Origin: Heterostelium album PN500
Lineage: Eukaryota > Evosea > Eumycetozoa > Acytosteliales > Acytosteliaceae
Length of the DNA: 64,000 nucleotides
Reading direction: 5' to 3'
Assembly (NCBI RefSeq): GCF_000004825.1
Contig: NW_008805071.1
Coordinates: 2,046,001 to 2,110,000 of the forward strand
The position numbers and the translations under genes are program-made. Numbering within the stretch: the stretch's first letter is position 1; each line of letters begins with the position of its first letter. The notes beneath the pieces were generated by a model. The model ran no database searches, had not been told where the DNA came from, and saw only the letters and a list, made by a program, of their open reading frames with translations. This document shows, piece by piece, positions 10,195 to 22,185 of this stretch.

Positions 10195-11256
10195 TTATTC
10201 CAACATTGGTTCGATTGTCTTTTCCAATGTAATTAAATCGTCGGCAAACTTACGGATACCCTCGGCAGTCTTGAAGTGAGCCATTTCGTTTCTCATGAGT
10301 TCGTAGGCAAACATTGATGAATCTGGGACGATCTTCTCTGGAACGTGCTCTGGCTTGTCGGATGGTGAGAGCTTACGTGATACGATTGAGCTGTCCGATG
10401 CTTGGAGTGCCTCGAGAATACCTGGTGACAAGGTCAACAAGTCGATACCGGCCAACTCAACGGCTTGCTCCTTAGTACGGAAACTAGCACCCATAACAAC
10501 GGTGGAGTATCCGTGCTTCTTGTAGTAGTGGTAGATGCTCTTGACAGAGACGACACCTGGGTCGGCAGAGGCACCAAAGTCCTTGCCTTCTTTGGCCTTG
10601 AAGTAGTCGGTGATACGACCGACGAATGGACTGATCAATGTGACGTTGGCCTCTGCGCAGGCGGCCGCTTGGATCAAAGAGAACAACAAAGTCATGTTGC
10701 AGTGGATACCTTCTTTCTCGAGGACACGAGCAGCTTGGATACCCTCCCAGGTCGAGGCGAGCTTAATCAAAACACGATCACGCTTGACACCGGCATCCTC
10801 GTAGAGCTTGATCAACTCACGAGCCTTCTTAATGTTACCCTCGGTGTCGTATGAGAGACGGGCATCGACCTCTGTTGATACACGACCTGGAACGATCTTG
10901 AGAATCTCAAGACCAAAGTTGACAAAGAGCTTATCCATAGCCAATGTCAATCTTGCCTTCTTGTCGGAGGCATTCTTCTTTGCATAGGCAACGGCGTCGT
11001 CGATCAAATGTTTGTACTGTGGCTTTGAGGCAGCTTGGTATACCAATGATGGATTGGTGGTACTGTCTTGTGAGTTAAACTTTGACAAAACTGCGAAATC
11101 TGCAGTATCTGCTACCTAGGTATTTTCATTTTATTATTACAATTAAATAAATATTATTTACATTTCTTGTTTTTTTTTCATTTGTTTTCTTTTTTTTTTT
11201 TTTTGTATACTTACAATAACAGTGAACTCTCTTAATTTTTCTAAAGCGTCAGACAT
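10195..11256 (-). CDS. Transaldolase
   Basis: Exons 11256-11215 and 11115-10195 on the minus strand encode 320 residues. Exon 1 gives MSDALEKLREFTVI and exon 2 continues VADTADFAVLSKFNSQDSTTNPS, the conserved N-terminus of class 1 (TalB-type) transaldolases. The Schiff-base lysine is in RVLIKLAST at residue 132, the same number as in E. coli TalB. Further signatures are FVGRITDY and GASFRTKEQ. The enzyme moves a dihydroxyacetone unit between sedoheptulose 7-phosphate and glyceraldehyde 3-phosphate in the cytosolic non-oxidative pentose phosphate pathway. Strong codon bias and high GC indicate high expression. The 99-base intron is unusually T-rich on the plus strand. Confidence 0.95.
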
Positions 11257-11963
11257 TCTTATTTATTATTATTATCTGTGTGTGTGTTTGTGTGTGTGTA
11301 AAGTGTTTAATTTTGTTAACTCGGAGGTCAGTTCACATTTAATTTAAAAAAAAAATCATACAAAAAAAATGTAAAAATTTCATTTTTATATTGTGTGTTC
11401 TTAAGAACATACACCCTATTCTGAAAAGGAATGGAACAAATATATATTTTTGGTAGAAATTCCAGATCGCAAATTTAAGAGTCAAGAAGATTTGTGTATT
11501 TATAGATTTCATTTTCTGGAATTAAAACATAGGTTTTTATTTATAAATATTTTTATTTAAAAATATCTTTGTTGATTCCTGAATAATAATGACAACAATA
11601 ATTATAACAATAACAACAACAATAATTATAACATTTACAACAACAGCGTACAATACATTCAATGATTAACATCAGTTGTGGATTATTATCTTTGTTACCA
11701 GAATGATTAAATCAATATCATTCAAAATCGATTCTTTATTTCATTCTTTTCTTTTTTTAATATTTTTGTTTTTTTAATCGATCATGATTGGAATAACTCA
11801 ATCGATTAGTTTATTTTAAAATATCTTACAGGCAGAAAAGTTATTTGATGTTTTATTCATTTAAAAGTTTAGCAGTTTGTTTATATTTACAAAGATTTAG
11901 TTATTATTACTCATTGTTGTTATGTTGATGTTGTTGGCGTTGAAGTTGTTGTCATTGTTAAGA
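11257..11963. other. Intergenic, transaldolase upstream region
   Basis: A (TG)n-like tract is at about 11276-11300, within the likely 5' UTR of the transaldolase gene. A 35-base sequence at 11504-11538 recurs near 60774. CAA/ATA-rich repeats lie at about 11585-11650. No gene seen. Confidence 0.55.
11504..11538 (+). repeat. Dispersed short repeat, copy A
   Basis: The sequence beginning AGATTTCATTTTCTGGAATT matches 60774-60809 with about one substitution and two single-base gaps. The element type is unknown. Confidence 0.5.
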
Positions 11964-12470
11964 TTATACAGTATATTCTGCACAATATTCTTTCATCATT
12001 GGTATTATCTTCGATGATAATGTCGGTAGTTTGTAAGTTGCTAACATATATATAGATTGACCAGAGTCTGTGTTTGTAGCTGCAGACTTGACCGGTACTT
12101 TAATAAGTGCAATACCCTCACCCTCTGCTTCTTCTGCTTTTCTTCCAACTATCATTTCTTCGAAATATCTATAAAACATATATATATTGTTAATTAATTA
12201 ATTATATATTTATATTATTAATTGATTTTTGTCAATACAATACCTATGTACTTCATAGTTAATATCACCTAATGTAATACCAGTAGAAATAACACGATTA
12301 CCAGATTCAAACAATGCAATGAGCTCAGTGAGCTCGTCTTTTGTCTTTTTGAATGCAGCAGGTTCGACTAAAATCGTATATGATGGTGTAAAGAGCAGTA
12401 GTTTTGAAGTCAACTTCTTTATTTCCACTAACTTCTCATTCTCTATTGTTTGTAAATTATTACTCATCAT
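11964..12470 (-). CDS. Atypical profilin (profilin-4-like)
   Basis: Exons 12470-12244 and 12168-11964 on the minus strand encode 143 residues. The start could also be the second Met at 12467. The order of conserved elements follows profilin: an N-terminal helix, LTELIALFESGN, then GITLGDINYEVHRYFEE, GRKAEEAEGEGIALIKVP and a C-terminal helix after SIYMLATYKLPTLSS. It resembles mammalian profilin-4 (GLYFKGKDYRCVRADEY, LYLLVATY) more than the classical dictyostelid profilins I and II, since the N-terminal Trp-Tyr poly-proline pocket of classical profilins is not evident. Profilins bind actin monomers and phosphoinositides; profilin-4 types bind actin weakly. Assignment to the superfamily is by pattern; function in actin dynamics is inferred. 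Confidence 0.65.
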
Positions 12471-13707
12471 TTATAACTCCTTCTTTTATTTTTACTATTT
12501 ATTATATCAAACAATAATACTTAACTAATCAGTTAATAAATATACTTTTTTTATATTAAATTAAAAAAATTAAACAACAAATATATTTTTTTAAATTAAA
12601 AAATGTAAGGTGATATAAATTAATTAAAAATTATGCAACACAAATTTTTGTGAACCAACTTTAATCTTACATTTTAATCAGAGATCAATATATTTTCACT
12701 AAAAAAAATAGTAACTTTCATTGTCATTTATATTCATTTCAGCAAGGTTATATAACCAACTTTGTAAAATGAAGTCTTGCAACCTGAAACAAAAAAATGT
12801 ATGATATTTTTAAGTTAAACAAAAAAAAATAAAATATATTTTTAAGTTGGTTAGGTTAACATTTAGTTTTTTTTTGTCTTTTTTTTTCAGTGTAGAGATC
12901 TAATAAGTGATAGAAAGTTGAGTAAAAACACTTTAATTAAAAAATGTTCTATATCTACTAAATTTTTAAATATTATATTGTATTTATTTTTAATACCTGG
13001 CGATCTATTACACTCAAACACATACACAAATACAACTTAAAAAGATAAATCTCATATTAATTTTACATTGAATCTACAAATTTAGATTAATTAAATGATA
13101 GTGTATCTTGTTAAGAACCATCCAACATCGATGAAAATCCAAAAAACTAAAATTTTTTTTTTTTTTTGGAAAATTTTTATTTTTTCTTAAAATGGATAAC
13201 AATCGATATCGATGGTAACAAAAACCTCAAGGTTATATGAATGAATTCTCACGATTCTATATGCTTAATTACAAATTTGGTAAAACAACAACCCACTTCA
13301 CCACAACATTTACCATATATTATCATCGAAAGACTCTTTGCAAAATAAAAAGGAGAGATCTTAAAAGGGAAACAGCTTTTGGAATACAACAATATAAATT
13401 GGCAAACTTTCAACATACTTTTTCTTATTTACAATCCCAGTTCCAATCTTGATAAATATTTATCATAATATAAATAAATTTTATACATATAATTCTATTC
13501 TTTATACATTTATCATTTTAAGGTAAGTTTTAAAATTATTTTACTAATTTTCATAATATTACTTTGAATTCATCCATCTAATAAATAAAATTCAATTCTT
13601 TTTTTTCTTTTATTCTTCCATTTCCTTTTTTGATTTCTAAATAAAATAATTAAAAAAATGGAAATATTATTATTACAAAATGTGTTTAAAGATTTTAATA
13701 ATAAAAG
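12471..13707. other. Intergenic, 1.2 kb
   Basis: AT-rich. It contains long T runs (for example 13150-13170), an ATCGATATCGAT palindrome near 13203, and a GTAAGT at 13523 that could be the donor of a 5' UTR intron ending just before the ATG at 13708. A 71-codon open stretch at 13237-13452 has no convincing coding features. Confidence 0.45.
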
Positions 13708-14274
13708 ATGGTAAAGACTACAACAACATCTAATTTGGTTGAAGAGACTGTCTCTGCACCAAGTGGATCCACCACTACAACTTCCACTGCCGTAGAGGAG
13801 ATAGTGCGTCCAGCTACCAACTTTGCTGAGGAGACAGTGCGTCCCGCCACTAGCACCACAACAACCACCACCTCCAACACCATTAGAAACTCACCCCTCA
13901 GTGCCAAGAAGACTACCACTACCACCCAACAACAATCGTCGTCGTCCAACCTCCACGAAGAACCATACTACGGTCACTACAACGATCACCACCACGTCTA
14001 CGGAGACAACGGTCACGGCTACGGAGGTAGAGAGAGATACAACCACGGAAAAAATGATTTCCGTGACGAGCGTTCCAACTACTGGAGAAACACTCAGGCC
14101 TACAATGAATACTACGACACTTCCGACCACGGTTACTGCCCATTCTACATGAAGCGTCGTGAGCTCTCTGACCTCTGGCACCACCGCGGATGGTACGCTC
14201 GTAACGGAGAGCCATTGCCACCAAAGACAACCACCACCACCACTCGTACAACAACCACCACAACAAGACTATAA
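13708..14274 (+). CDS. Thr-rich, His/Tyr-rich protein of unknown function
   Basis: A single exon encodes 188 residues. The N-terminal third has repeated acidic VEE/AEE-TVRPAT units between Thr/Ser runs (ETVSAPSG, EEIVRPATN, EETVRPATS). The middle is rich in His, Tyr and Gly (YYGHYNDHHHVYGDNGHGYGG). A Tyr/Trp-rich stretch follows (NYWRNTQAYNEYYD, WHHRGWYARNGEPLPP), and the end is poly-Thr/Arg. There is no signal peptide or membrane segment. GC-rich codons in the middle argue for real expression. The protein matches no family I recognise; the composition is reminiscent of structural or phase-separating proteins, but that is inference only. Confidence 0.7.
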   Translation: MVKTTTTSNLVEETVSAPSGSTTTTSTAVEEIVRPATNFAEETVRPATSTTTTTTSNTIRNSPLSAKKTTTTTQQQSSSSNLHEEPYYGHYNDHHHVYGDNGHGYGGRERYNHGKNDFRDERSNYWRNTQAYNEYYDTSDHGYCPFYMKRRELSDLWHHRGWYARNGEPLPPKTTTTTTRTTTTTTRL

Positions 14275-17017
14275 ATTAATAAACAACAATAAATAGTAAT
14301 AAAATATCTTTTTTTTTTTTTCAACACCAAACTCAACTAACCAAACAACCAACCAACATTTCAATCAAATAACTAATAATATGTACATACAAAAACAAAT
14401 AAATAAACAAAAAAATATAAAATTCAACCTTGATCAAGTTGAATTTTAACCATTTATATAATATAATCTTAAAGAAATCTGTATTTACTGAATTTAATTT
14501 ATTTTCTTTAATATTAATGTTTAAATTACTTTGATTTGATAATTTCGAGAAGTAAACTAAATGTCGATTTAATTAATCCTGGTATTCAACCGAAAGAATA
14601 AACAGAAAAACTATAATATTTCTCATTTTCAAACAAGATCTTAAATTAATTAAAAGAATAATAGTATTAGTTTTAATTATTTTCGAGAAAAATAATCTTT
14701 ATAGTTGAATCGCAATCGCAAAATAATATAATACATAAAAATTAAACTTCAAGGAATTCCTTTTGGTTAAAAACTAATGTTTTTTGATTTTTATTCTTTT
14801 ATTTCGATGACACTTCAAATTTTTTATGATAAAATTATTTTTTGAAATGTAGATTACAATGGTTGTTTTTTAGTTTATACCCCCTAGCACCCATTCTATA
14901 CCCTTTTATTTTGCATTATAAATCTTATTTGCAGCATCTAACAACACACATAGCAAGCAATCCTAACTTATTAACCAAGGTTTTAATTTATAAGAGATAC
15001 AAAAGACATTATTATTATTTCTCAAAAATATATAAACACACAACAATTAATCATAAAGTTAATAATAACAAACAAAGCAACAACAATTTATTATTTATTT
15101 ATTTATTTATTTCAACTTAGTAGCAAAAGTATATCCCAATTAAATTTTAAATTAAATAAAATTTAATCAAACCAACAAATTTTTTTAAAAAAAAAAAAAA
15201 GGTAATTAATTAATAAGATCAAACTATTTATAAAAACGAAACAAAAATAACTCGCGATTTAATAATCTAGATAATTTTGCTTTTTGAAAAAGATAGATCT
15301 TTATTTGAATAGAATACTATCTATTTTTTTTATTATTTATTATTTATTGTTTATAATGATTTTAAATCGTAAACAGTAAGGTTTCTAGTTTATACCAACA
15401 ACTACTTATAATTATTGATATACGCTTTATGCTATTTGCAATACGATAGTAAACAGAATCAAGCGTGTCTCATCAATTTTCATTCTGTTGTTGAAAACAC
15501 CACACCTTTTCTATTATTGAAAAACAACACTCCACTTCACTTAATGCAATACCACACAAATGGCTCAAAAATGCAATTAAAAATTATTTTATTATTTATC
15601 AATTTATTGAAAATTTTGATTTTTTTTTTTTTTTAGAAAAAATTAAAAAAAAATAAAGACTAAAAAAAAAGAATCACAGTCCAACAAAACAAAAAATAAA
15701 ATAAAATAAAAAATTTAATAATAATTATTTTTTTTTTGTACCTATACATATTAGTAGTAGAATATAGAATAATTAGATAAATATTTAATATAGTCAGCCT
15801 ATAGTGTTTTTTTATAGATATTTGTTGTATAACAGAATAAAATATTTAATTGTAAATTTCGTCATTTCATCTTCACCATCAACAACAACAACATCAATAA
15901 TAATAATAATAATAATATTGTTAACTTCTATTTACACCTCTTTTGCTTTCTTCTTAATAATAAATTAATATTTAAATCATAGTCAATTAAAAATACAAAG
16001 AAAATAATAATAATATAATTAAATTTAGATTGTTTAGATAAATAGATAGATTGTTTAATAAATTTAGATATTATTTTATTTTTAAATTTAAAATTTTTTT
16101 AAAAATCATCACTTTTCTATTTTATTAAAGTCATTGCTCTCATATTTAAATATACATCAAACAATCAAATAATATATATATTACAAGTAGGCATTCACCA
16201 GACATAACGGTGATATACATATATATATATATATATCAACAAAGATAAAATATAATAATAATAATAAAAAGATAAAAACATAAAATAATAATAAATAAAT
16301 AATAAAATAAAAGATATATATATATATGATTGGATATTACTACAATCAAATCAATCAATCAACAAACAATCAATCTTCTCAAAACGAAATAACATAGATA
16401 GGACGTATACTAAGATAGACAAGAAGATAGGATAACATAGATAAATGAAAAGTCAATGCTATAATGATTTAAACAAATTTAAAATAATAATAATAATCAT
16501 TGATTATATTCATTGTCAATAGAATAGACAGATGCGGTCAAATTTAAATTGAATAATAGTTAATAAGTTTTTTAAAAATTTATTTGTCTTTTTAATTAAT
16601 TGATTGGTTGTATTACATTACCATCTTGTAATCAACAACTATTTACCACCACCTCTTGCAATCAATCAACCAAAAAACACAAAAACAACAACAATATTTT
16701 ATTTTATTTTTTGCTAAATTTTTTTTTGTTTAAAAAAAATTCAAACAAAAAACACATATTATTCTATTTCATCAAAATATATTCTTTTAAATCTCTTTCT
16801 CTCACTTTCTATTCTCATTTATTTACTTGTCTATATTTAATAAATAGATATCTAACCGAATCAACTTTTATCATCTTTAAAAATATTTTAGAAGTTAGGA
16901 GAAATAAAACAAACTAAAAAGCAGTACAATCAAAACTCTAAATTATTAGTACACCTTTGTAACAACAACAACACATCGCTTCTCAATCATCTCTTTAAAT
17001 AACAATTACAAACTACA
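14275..17017. other. Intergenic, 2.7 kb, upstream of the SAS1-like gene
   Basis: The region is very AT-rich, with poly-A/T runs, (AAT)n near 15898-15916, (TA)n near 16217-16234 and 16316-16327, and CAA/ATC-rich stretches near 15880. Open stretches at 14842-15120 and 16600-16917 have intergenic composition. A long 5' regulatory region for the Rab gene is likely. No gene seen. Confidence 0.5.
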
Positions 17018-17828
17018 ATGTCAGCACCATCAGTAACTTCAGCCAACAAGAGTGCCGCCTACGATTATCTAATTAAGCTTTTGCTTATTGGTGACAGTGG
17101 TGTCGGAAAGGTAAGTCGATATCTCATCAATAGAACTAGCAGTAGCAAGAATAGAAACTAACCGATTAATAATTAATAATTACAAACAAACAGAGTTGTC
17201 TCCTTTTGCGTTTCTCTGAAGACTCATTCACCCCATCCTTTATTACAACTATCGGTATCGATTTTAAGATTCGTACTATCGAATTGGAAGGAAAGAGAAT
17301 TAAATTACAAATCTGGGATACCGCCGGTCAAGAGAGATTCAGAACCATCACCACCGCTTATTATCGTGGTGCTATGGGTATCCTTTTGGTATATGATGTA
17401 ACTGATGAGAAATCTTTTGGAAGTATGTTATCTTTTTCTTCTTTTATCAGCAGCAGCAGTAGTTGATTGTTTTGCTAACATGCTTTTTTTTTTTAATTTA
17501 TCTAGATATCCGTAACTGGATCAGAAACATAGAACAACATGCCACAGAGTCTGTCAACAAGATGTTGATTGGAAACAAGTGTGATTTACCAGAGAAGAAG
17601 GTTGTAGATAGCAGCAGAGGTAAAGCTTTGGCCGATGAGCATGGTATTAAGTTTTTAGAGACATCCGCCAAGAACAGTATAAATGTAGAGGAAGCTTTTA
17701 TTAGTTTGGCAAAGGACATTAAGAAGAGAATCATTGATAACAAAGACGAGCTTGTCAGCAATCCTCAGACCAACGGAACCCAAAATCTTGGTGCACCAAA
17801 ACCAAAAACAGGTGGATGTGAGTGTTAA
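17018..17828 (+). CDS. sas1: Rab8/Sec4-type GTPase, SAS1-like
   Basis: Exons 17018-17110, 17194-17422 and 17506-17828 encode 214 residues. All G motifs are intact: GDSGVGKS (residues 25-32; intron 1 splits it after the Lys), TTIGIDF switch [11 protein letters not shown] switch II, NKCD and ETSAK. The C-terminus CEC is a dual geranylgeranylation site. The sequence around [33 protein letters not shown] is nearly identical to Dictyostelium SAS1/SAS2 (Rab8-related). These GTPases drive late secretory and contractile vacuole or plasma membrane traffic. The symbol could equally be sas2; SAS paralogs are hard to separate without a tree. The variable tail ([19 protein letters not shown]) differs from D. 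discoideum SAS1 as I recall it. Confidence 0.9.
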
Positions 17829-18620
17829 ATAAAAATCAAAAACTTTGATCCCAAATCTTTAAATAACTAACTCTTAACTTTCTTTTACTTCACTTTTTCA
17901 CTAATTAAATCAATCATAGGTTGCAAGTAATTTTTTTAAAGACAAACAATTTTTTTTTTCTTATAGTATTTATAAACTAGTGATATAATAATAATAATCT
18001 TTCAAAACAAAAAAAAAAAAAAAAACATCTGTTTCAAAAACTCTTTTCTATTTATTCTTATTTATTTATCACGATATATGATTTAAATCGATCTGACTTT
18101 TGGACAAAGTTGCTTTTTTTTTTTTTTTTTTAATCAATTAATTTTTTAATATATGTATACAAAAGCTTACTCAATCAGTATGCTATCTTTGTTAAATTCC
18201 ACAAAAACAAATATCACATCCTTTTACAACTCAATAATATAAAAAACTTTTTCAAAAAAAAAATAATAAAATATTTTTAAAATAGTAAATGTTTATTTGT
18301 ATCATTTAGCAAATTTATTTTTACTTTATTTTTAATGAAAATCTAATCAAATAATAATGAAATCTATTAATATTGAGAGTGCACATCAATCTCTGAAGAC
18401 CAAACTGTTTAACAGTTTTTTTTGAATTTGTGATGAATAATAAAAAAACAATGGCGCCTTTTTTGAAAAAAAATTATCTGTTACAATTTTCATAATTTAA
18501 ATTAATAAATCGATTTTTAGTTCTTTATTATTTAATAAATATCATTGTAAATTATATTATCACATATAAATAAAAGTAGAATAAAATCTAGAGAGGTTTT
18601 TATGAATTAGAGTTAGAATA
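17829..18620. other. Intergenic, about 800 bases
   Basis: Long A and T runs. A 17-base perfect hairpin (AAACTGTT/AACAGTTT, 18402-18418) is followed by a T run, and a GGCGCC at 18453-18458 is followed by T6. No gene seen. Confidence 0.5.
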
Positions 18621-21600
18621 ATGGATACCATGGTTGATCAATCAGCAGATTATGAAGAGGTTGGTAAAATACTAGATCAATTGACTATACTTAGTTTTAT
18701 TAACAATTTAATATTAGATAATCAATAATAAAACATTGCTATTAGAGAAGGAATATGAACTATCAAGTTTGAATTTAAATCATTTGGTAGAAATTCAAAA
18801 TCATAAAAAAACACAATATAATCTATGTATGTTAGATTTTAGTTTAGTTTTGAATACAATTATATTAATCATTAATTATTTCTAGTGATTAAAGAATCAG
18901 ATTTTGAAGATTATAAAGAATTATATCAATATCAACATGCACAGGAAGTTGCAACTATAGTGGTAATTATCAATTGAGTTTATTCATTAAGATGTTTTTG
19001 TTGAAATCAGCTACTAATATTTGATTTGTTAATATTTTATAGAATGAATTTTCAAAGGTTAAGCAAACTCAATATGAAACACTAATTGCCATTTATAATG
19101 AAACCAAAGTGTTTTATGAATCCCAAGTTTCTCAGCTATATGAAGATATTAAAGTAAATATTATATTAATTTATAAAAAAACAATAATAATAATTATAAA
19201 ATCAATCGTATAATATCAATTTCTTGATATTAATTATTTTATTGTAAAAATTAAATTTCTAGGTGTTAAAGAATAATTTGGGAGAATTGGAATCTAAACA
19301 AGAGACTTTGTTGGAGGAGAAAGAGAATGATGAATCAGAGATTAAACAACAATTACATGACTTGACTGTCGAGAATAAGTCACTCAATGACAAGATGACA
19401 AAACAGTCTGCCAAGGAAGCAAAGGACGCTGCCAAGGCAAAGCTGGAAATCGAGAATCTAAAAGGACAAATCCAAGTCATGTCGAAACAATTCGAAGATC
19501 TCAAGGATGAGAACGCTGTGTTGCTAGAGTCCAAGGAGAAGCTTAGAGAGGAAGTCGCCACCGTCAAGGGATCCACCCGCCAGAAGAAGGTGGACGACGT
19601 TGCCAAGTGGAAAGCAGAGTCTGAACGCTGGAAAGAGGCACTGGAAAAATCAGAGCAACGTGTCCAGGAGCTAGAGTCAGACTTGGAGGAGTCCCAGCAG
19701 TCTGAGAAACAAGAGTCCAATAAATGGCGTTCCGAAAAGGACAAGGTCAGCGTCGAGAATAAAGAGTTGAAGGAGGAGATCAAGGAGCTAAAGGTGTCAT
19801 TGAAGCAGGAGCAAGTCGAGTTCAAAGAGGAGGTGGCCGTTCTCAGAGAAACCATTGTCCAACTAAAGTCAGAGATTGTCCAACAAGCCAAGGAGGGTGT
19901 GAGCAATACCAAGTTGGCGGCCGACCTCGAGAAACTCCAAAAGGAGTTGGAGAAATCAAAGGACCGATTGGAAGAGCTAAAGAACACCACCAAGGAGAAG
20001 ACCAAACAAACCACCCAGAAACACAAGGAGGAGCTGTCCGTATTAAAGACTCAGATATCCGAACAACACGCTTCCATTGTCGATTTGGAGGAGCAGCTAT
20101 CGTCGTCACGCGAACAAGTCGAGCAGAATGACAATAGTAAATATTTGGCAGAGATCAAATCGTTAAAGTTGCAAGACAAGCGCTCACAGGATGCCATCCA
20201 GTCGCTCACAGACAAGGTCGGAGATCTGGAGGAGCAGCTCAAGACCTCACAAGAGTCCTATGAAGAGCTGGAGGAGCGTATGGAGAAGAGCATTACCGAA
20301 AAGGGTGACAGTTCAAAGAAACTTTTGGCCGAGAACAAGTCGTTGAAGTCACAGGATAAGAAAGCTCAAGATGCTATTGCATCGCTTTCTGACAAGGTGA
20401 GTGAGTTGACCGATCAGTTGACTGCATCCAAAGCGCAAGTCGATCAACTAGAGGAGCAACTCAACTCACACAATGAAGCCGACCAATCCATTCAACAACT
20501 CAAGTCGGAAATCAAGGAGTTGAAGAGTCAAGATAAGAAATCAAAGGCTGCTGTTGAGTCGCTAAATACCAAGATCGCTCATCTGACCAGCCAACTCTCT
20601 GATTCCAAACAACAGGTATCTGAATTGAAGGAGCAAGTTGTTGCTGCCGAAGCACTAGCTCAGAAACAAGTTGTCGCTGTTGAACCAAAGACTGGAGGTC
20701 GAAAGAAGTCGGTTGCCGCTGCTGTTGTTGTTGAGCCAGCTGAGGATGAAACAATGGAAGAGGAGAAGCCAAAGAGAGGTAGAAAGAAGAAGCAACCAGA
20801 TCCAGAGCCAGTTGAGGAGGAGAAGCAACCAGAGGAGGAAGAGGTTGTCGAGCCAGTCGTCACAGGCAAGAGAGGAAAGAGAGTAACCATATCCAATAAG
20901 GTACAAGAGAAGGAGATTCCATCCAGAGAATCTGAGCTACAAGCAGCTGCTTCCGAAGAAGATGTAGACGAAGCAGCAGCCGCCGCCACTAAGCCAAAGA
21001 GAACCAGAGTTAGCAAGAAGAAAGCTCAAGAGGATGAAGACTACGAGCCGGAAGTTGGTGAAGCTGAGCAAGATGAAGAACCAGCACCTGCTACCAAGCC
21101 AAAGAGACAATACAACAGAAGAGCAAAGGTAGCAGAGGTTGAACCAGAGAAAGAAGAAGCAGCGGCAGAGGCGGAGGAGGTAGTACCAGTCAAGCAAGCT
21201 TCCAAGAGAACCAGAGGTAACAATAAGAAGAAGGAACAAACCGAACCAGAGGTAGAGGAAGAGCAACCAGAAGAAACCACTCCACCCGCCAGACAAAAAT
21301 CCAGAAAGACCAAGAAGGATTCAACAGCTTCCGATGAAGTCGAGATGGCAGCAGCAGCAGCCAAGGAAGACCAAGAAGAGCAAGATCAAGCTAAACCAAA
21401 GAGAGGCGGAAGACCAAAGAAAGCTGCTACTGCTGCCTCACCAGTAGAAGAGAAAGCAGTCACACCGGCCAAATCAAAATCATCATCATCATCATCAACT
21501 ACCACCAGCACCTCTCAACAAAACAACAAAAAGTCATTGACATTGAATGACAACAACAAGGAAAACGATCCAAATCAAAGTAACAAACAACCATACAATG

Positions 21601-21743
21601 CAGCATCACTGGCATCGTCGGTAGCTACCTACAAACCCAACACCTCATCATTCCTATCGTCAAGTAACACTGGTGGTGCATCGGGACTCAAAGGACTTTT
21701 GGCCAACATGAAGATTCCAATTTTGTCAACAATGAAGAAATAA
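18621..21743 (+). CDS. Long coiled-coil protein with AT-hook-like basic C-terminus
   Basis: Five exons (18621-18663, 18746-18826, 18886-18962, 19043-19153, 19263-21743) encode about 930 residues. Residues about 20-560 are nearly continuous heptad-type coiled coil rich in Glu, Lys, Leu and Gln. The C-terminal third alternates acidic runs with basic motifs such as KPKRGRKKKQ, TGKRGKRV and KPKRGGRPKKA, which resemble AT hooks and nuclear localisation signals. The last 32 residues (SLSSSNTGG..LKGLLANMKIPIL) are distinct. This layout suggests a nuclear or chromatin-associated structural protein, but no family was recognised. The acceptor of intron 1 is uncertain: an alternative at 18720 would add a few residues. 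GC-rich codons dominate exon 5. Confidence 0.75.
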
Positions 21744-22185
21744 TTATGTACACAATGAAATCAAACAAAATAATAATTCTAAATTGTTTGAACTATAATA
21801 AGTAACAAATAATCAAAAATTATATATAATAATAATAATCAAATAACAACACGTGTTAATAAATGGTTGAATTCATTTGTTGGCATTTTAAAAATAAAAC
21901 AAAACAAATATCAATCAATAATGTTTCGATGAACTGTTGATCTATTTTTATCAAAAAAATCTCATGCAATAATAATAATCATAATTAAATCATTGAAATT
22001 TTTTAAGGAATATTAAAATTGATTATATTTGTTAATTTTATAAAAAAAATCAACATCGTATCTGTTTTATTTTTAATTTTTTTTAATATTCTATTACTAT
22101 TAACACAAATACTATATATATATTATATTATATAGTTAAATATTTTGATAAATTTATTTATTTATATATAAAATACACAGTAGAT
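21744..22185. other. Intergenic, about 440 bases
   Basis: AT-rich, with a CACGTG-like CACGTGTT at about 21850 and (TA)n before the ataxin-3 start. Nothing else seen. Confidence 0.5.

Noticed and set aside
13237-13452. 71-codon open stretch on the plus strand
   Set aside because: Composition and codon use are intergenic, and no domain or conserved motif is visible.
14842-15120. 92-codon open stretch upstream of the Rab gene
   Set aside because: Hydrophobic then Asn/Lys-rich translation looks like AT-rich noncoding DNA; no promoter or splice support.
16600-16917. 105-codon open stretch
   Set aside because: Runs through poly-A/T tracts and lacks any conserved feature; probably 5' flank or UTR of the SAS1-like gene.
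18402-18418. Hairpin plus T run resembling a bacterial terminator
   Set aside because: It lies nearly 600 bases after the Rab stop codon in a eukaryotic genome; T runs are everywhere in this DNA.
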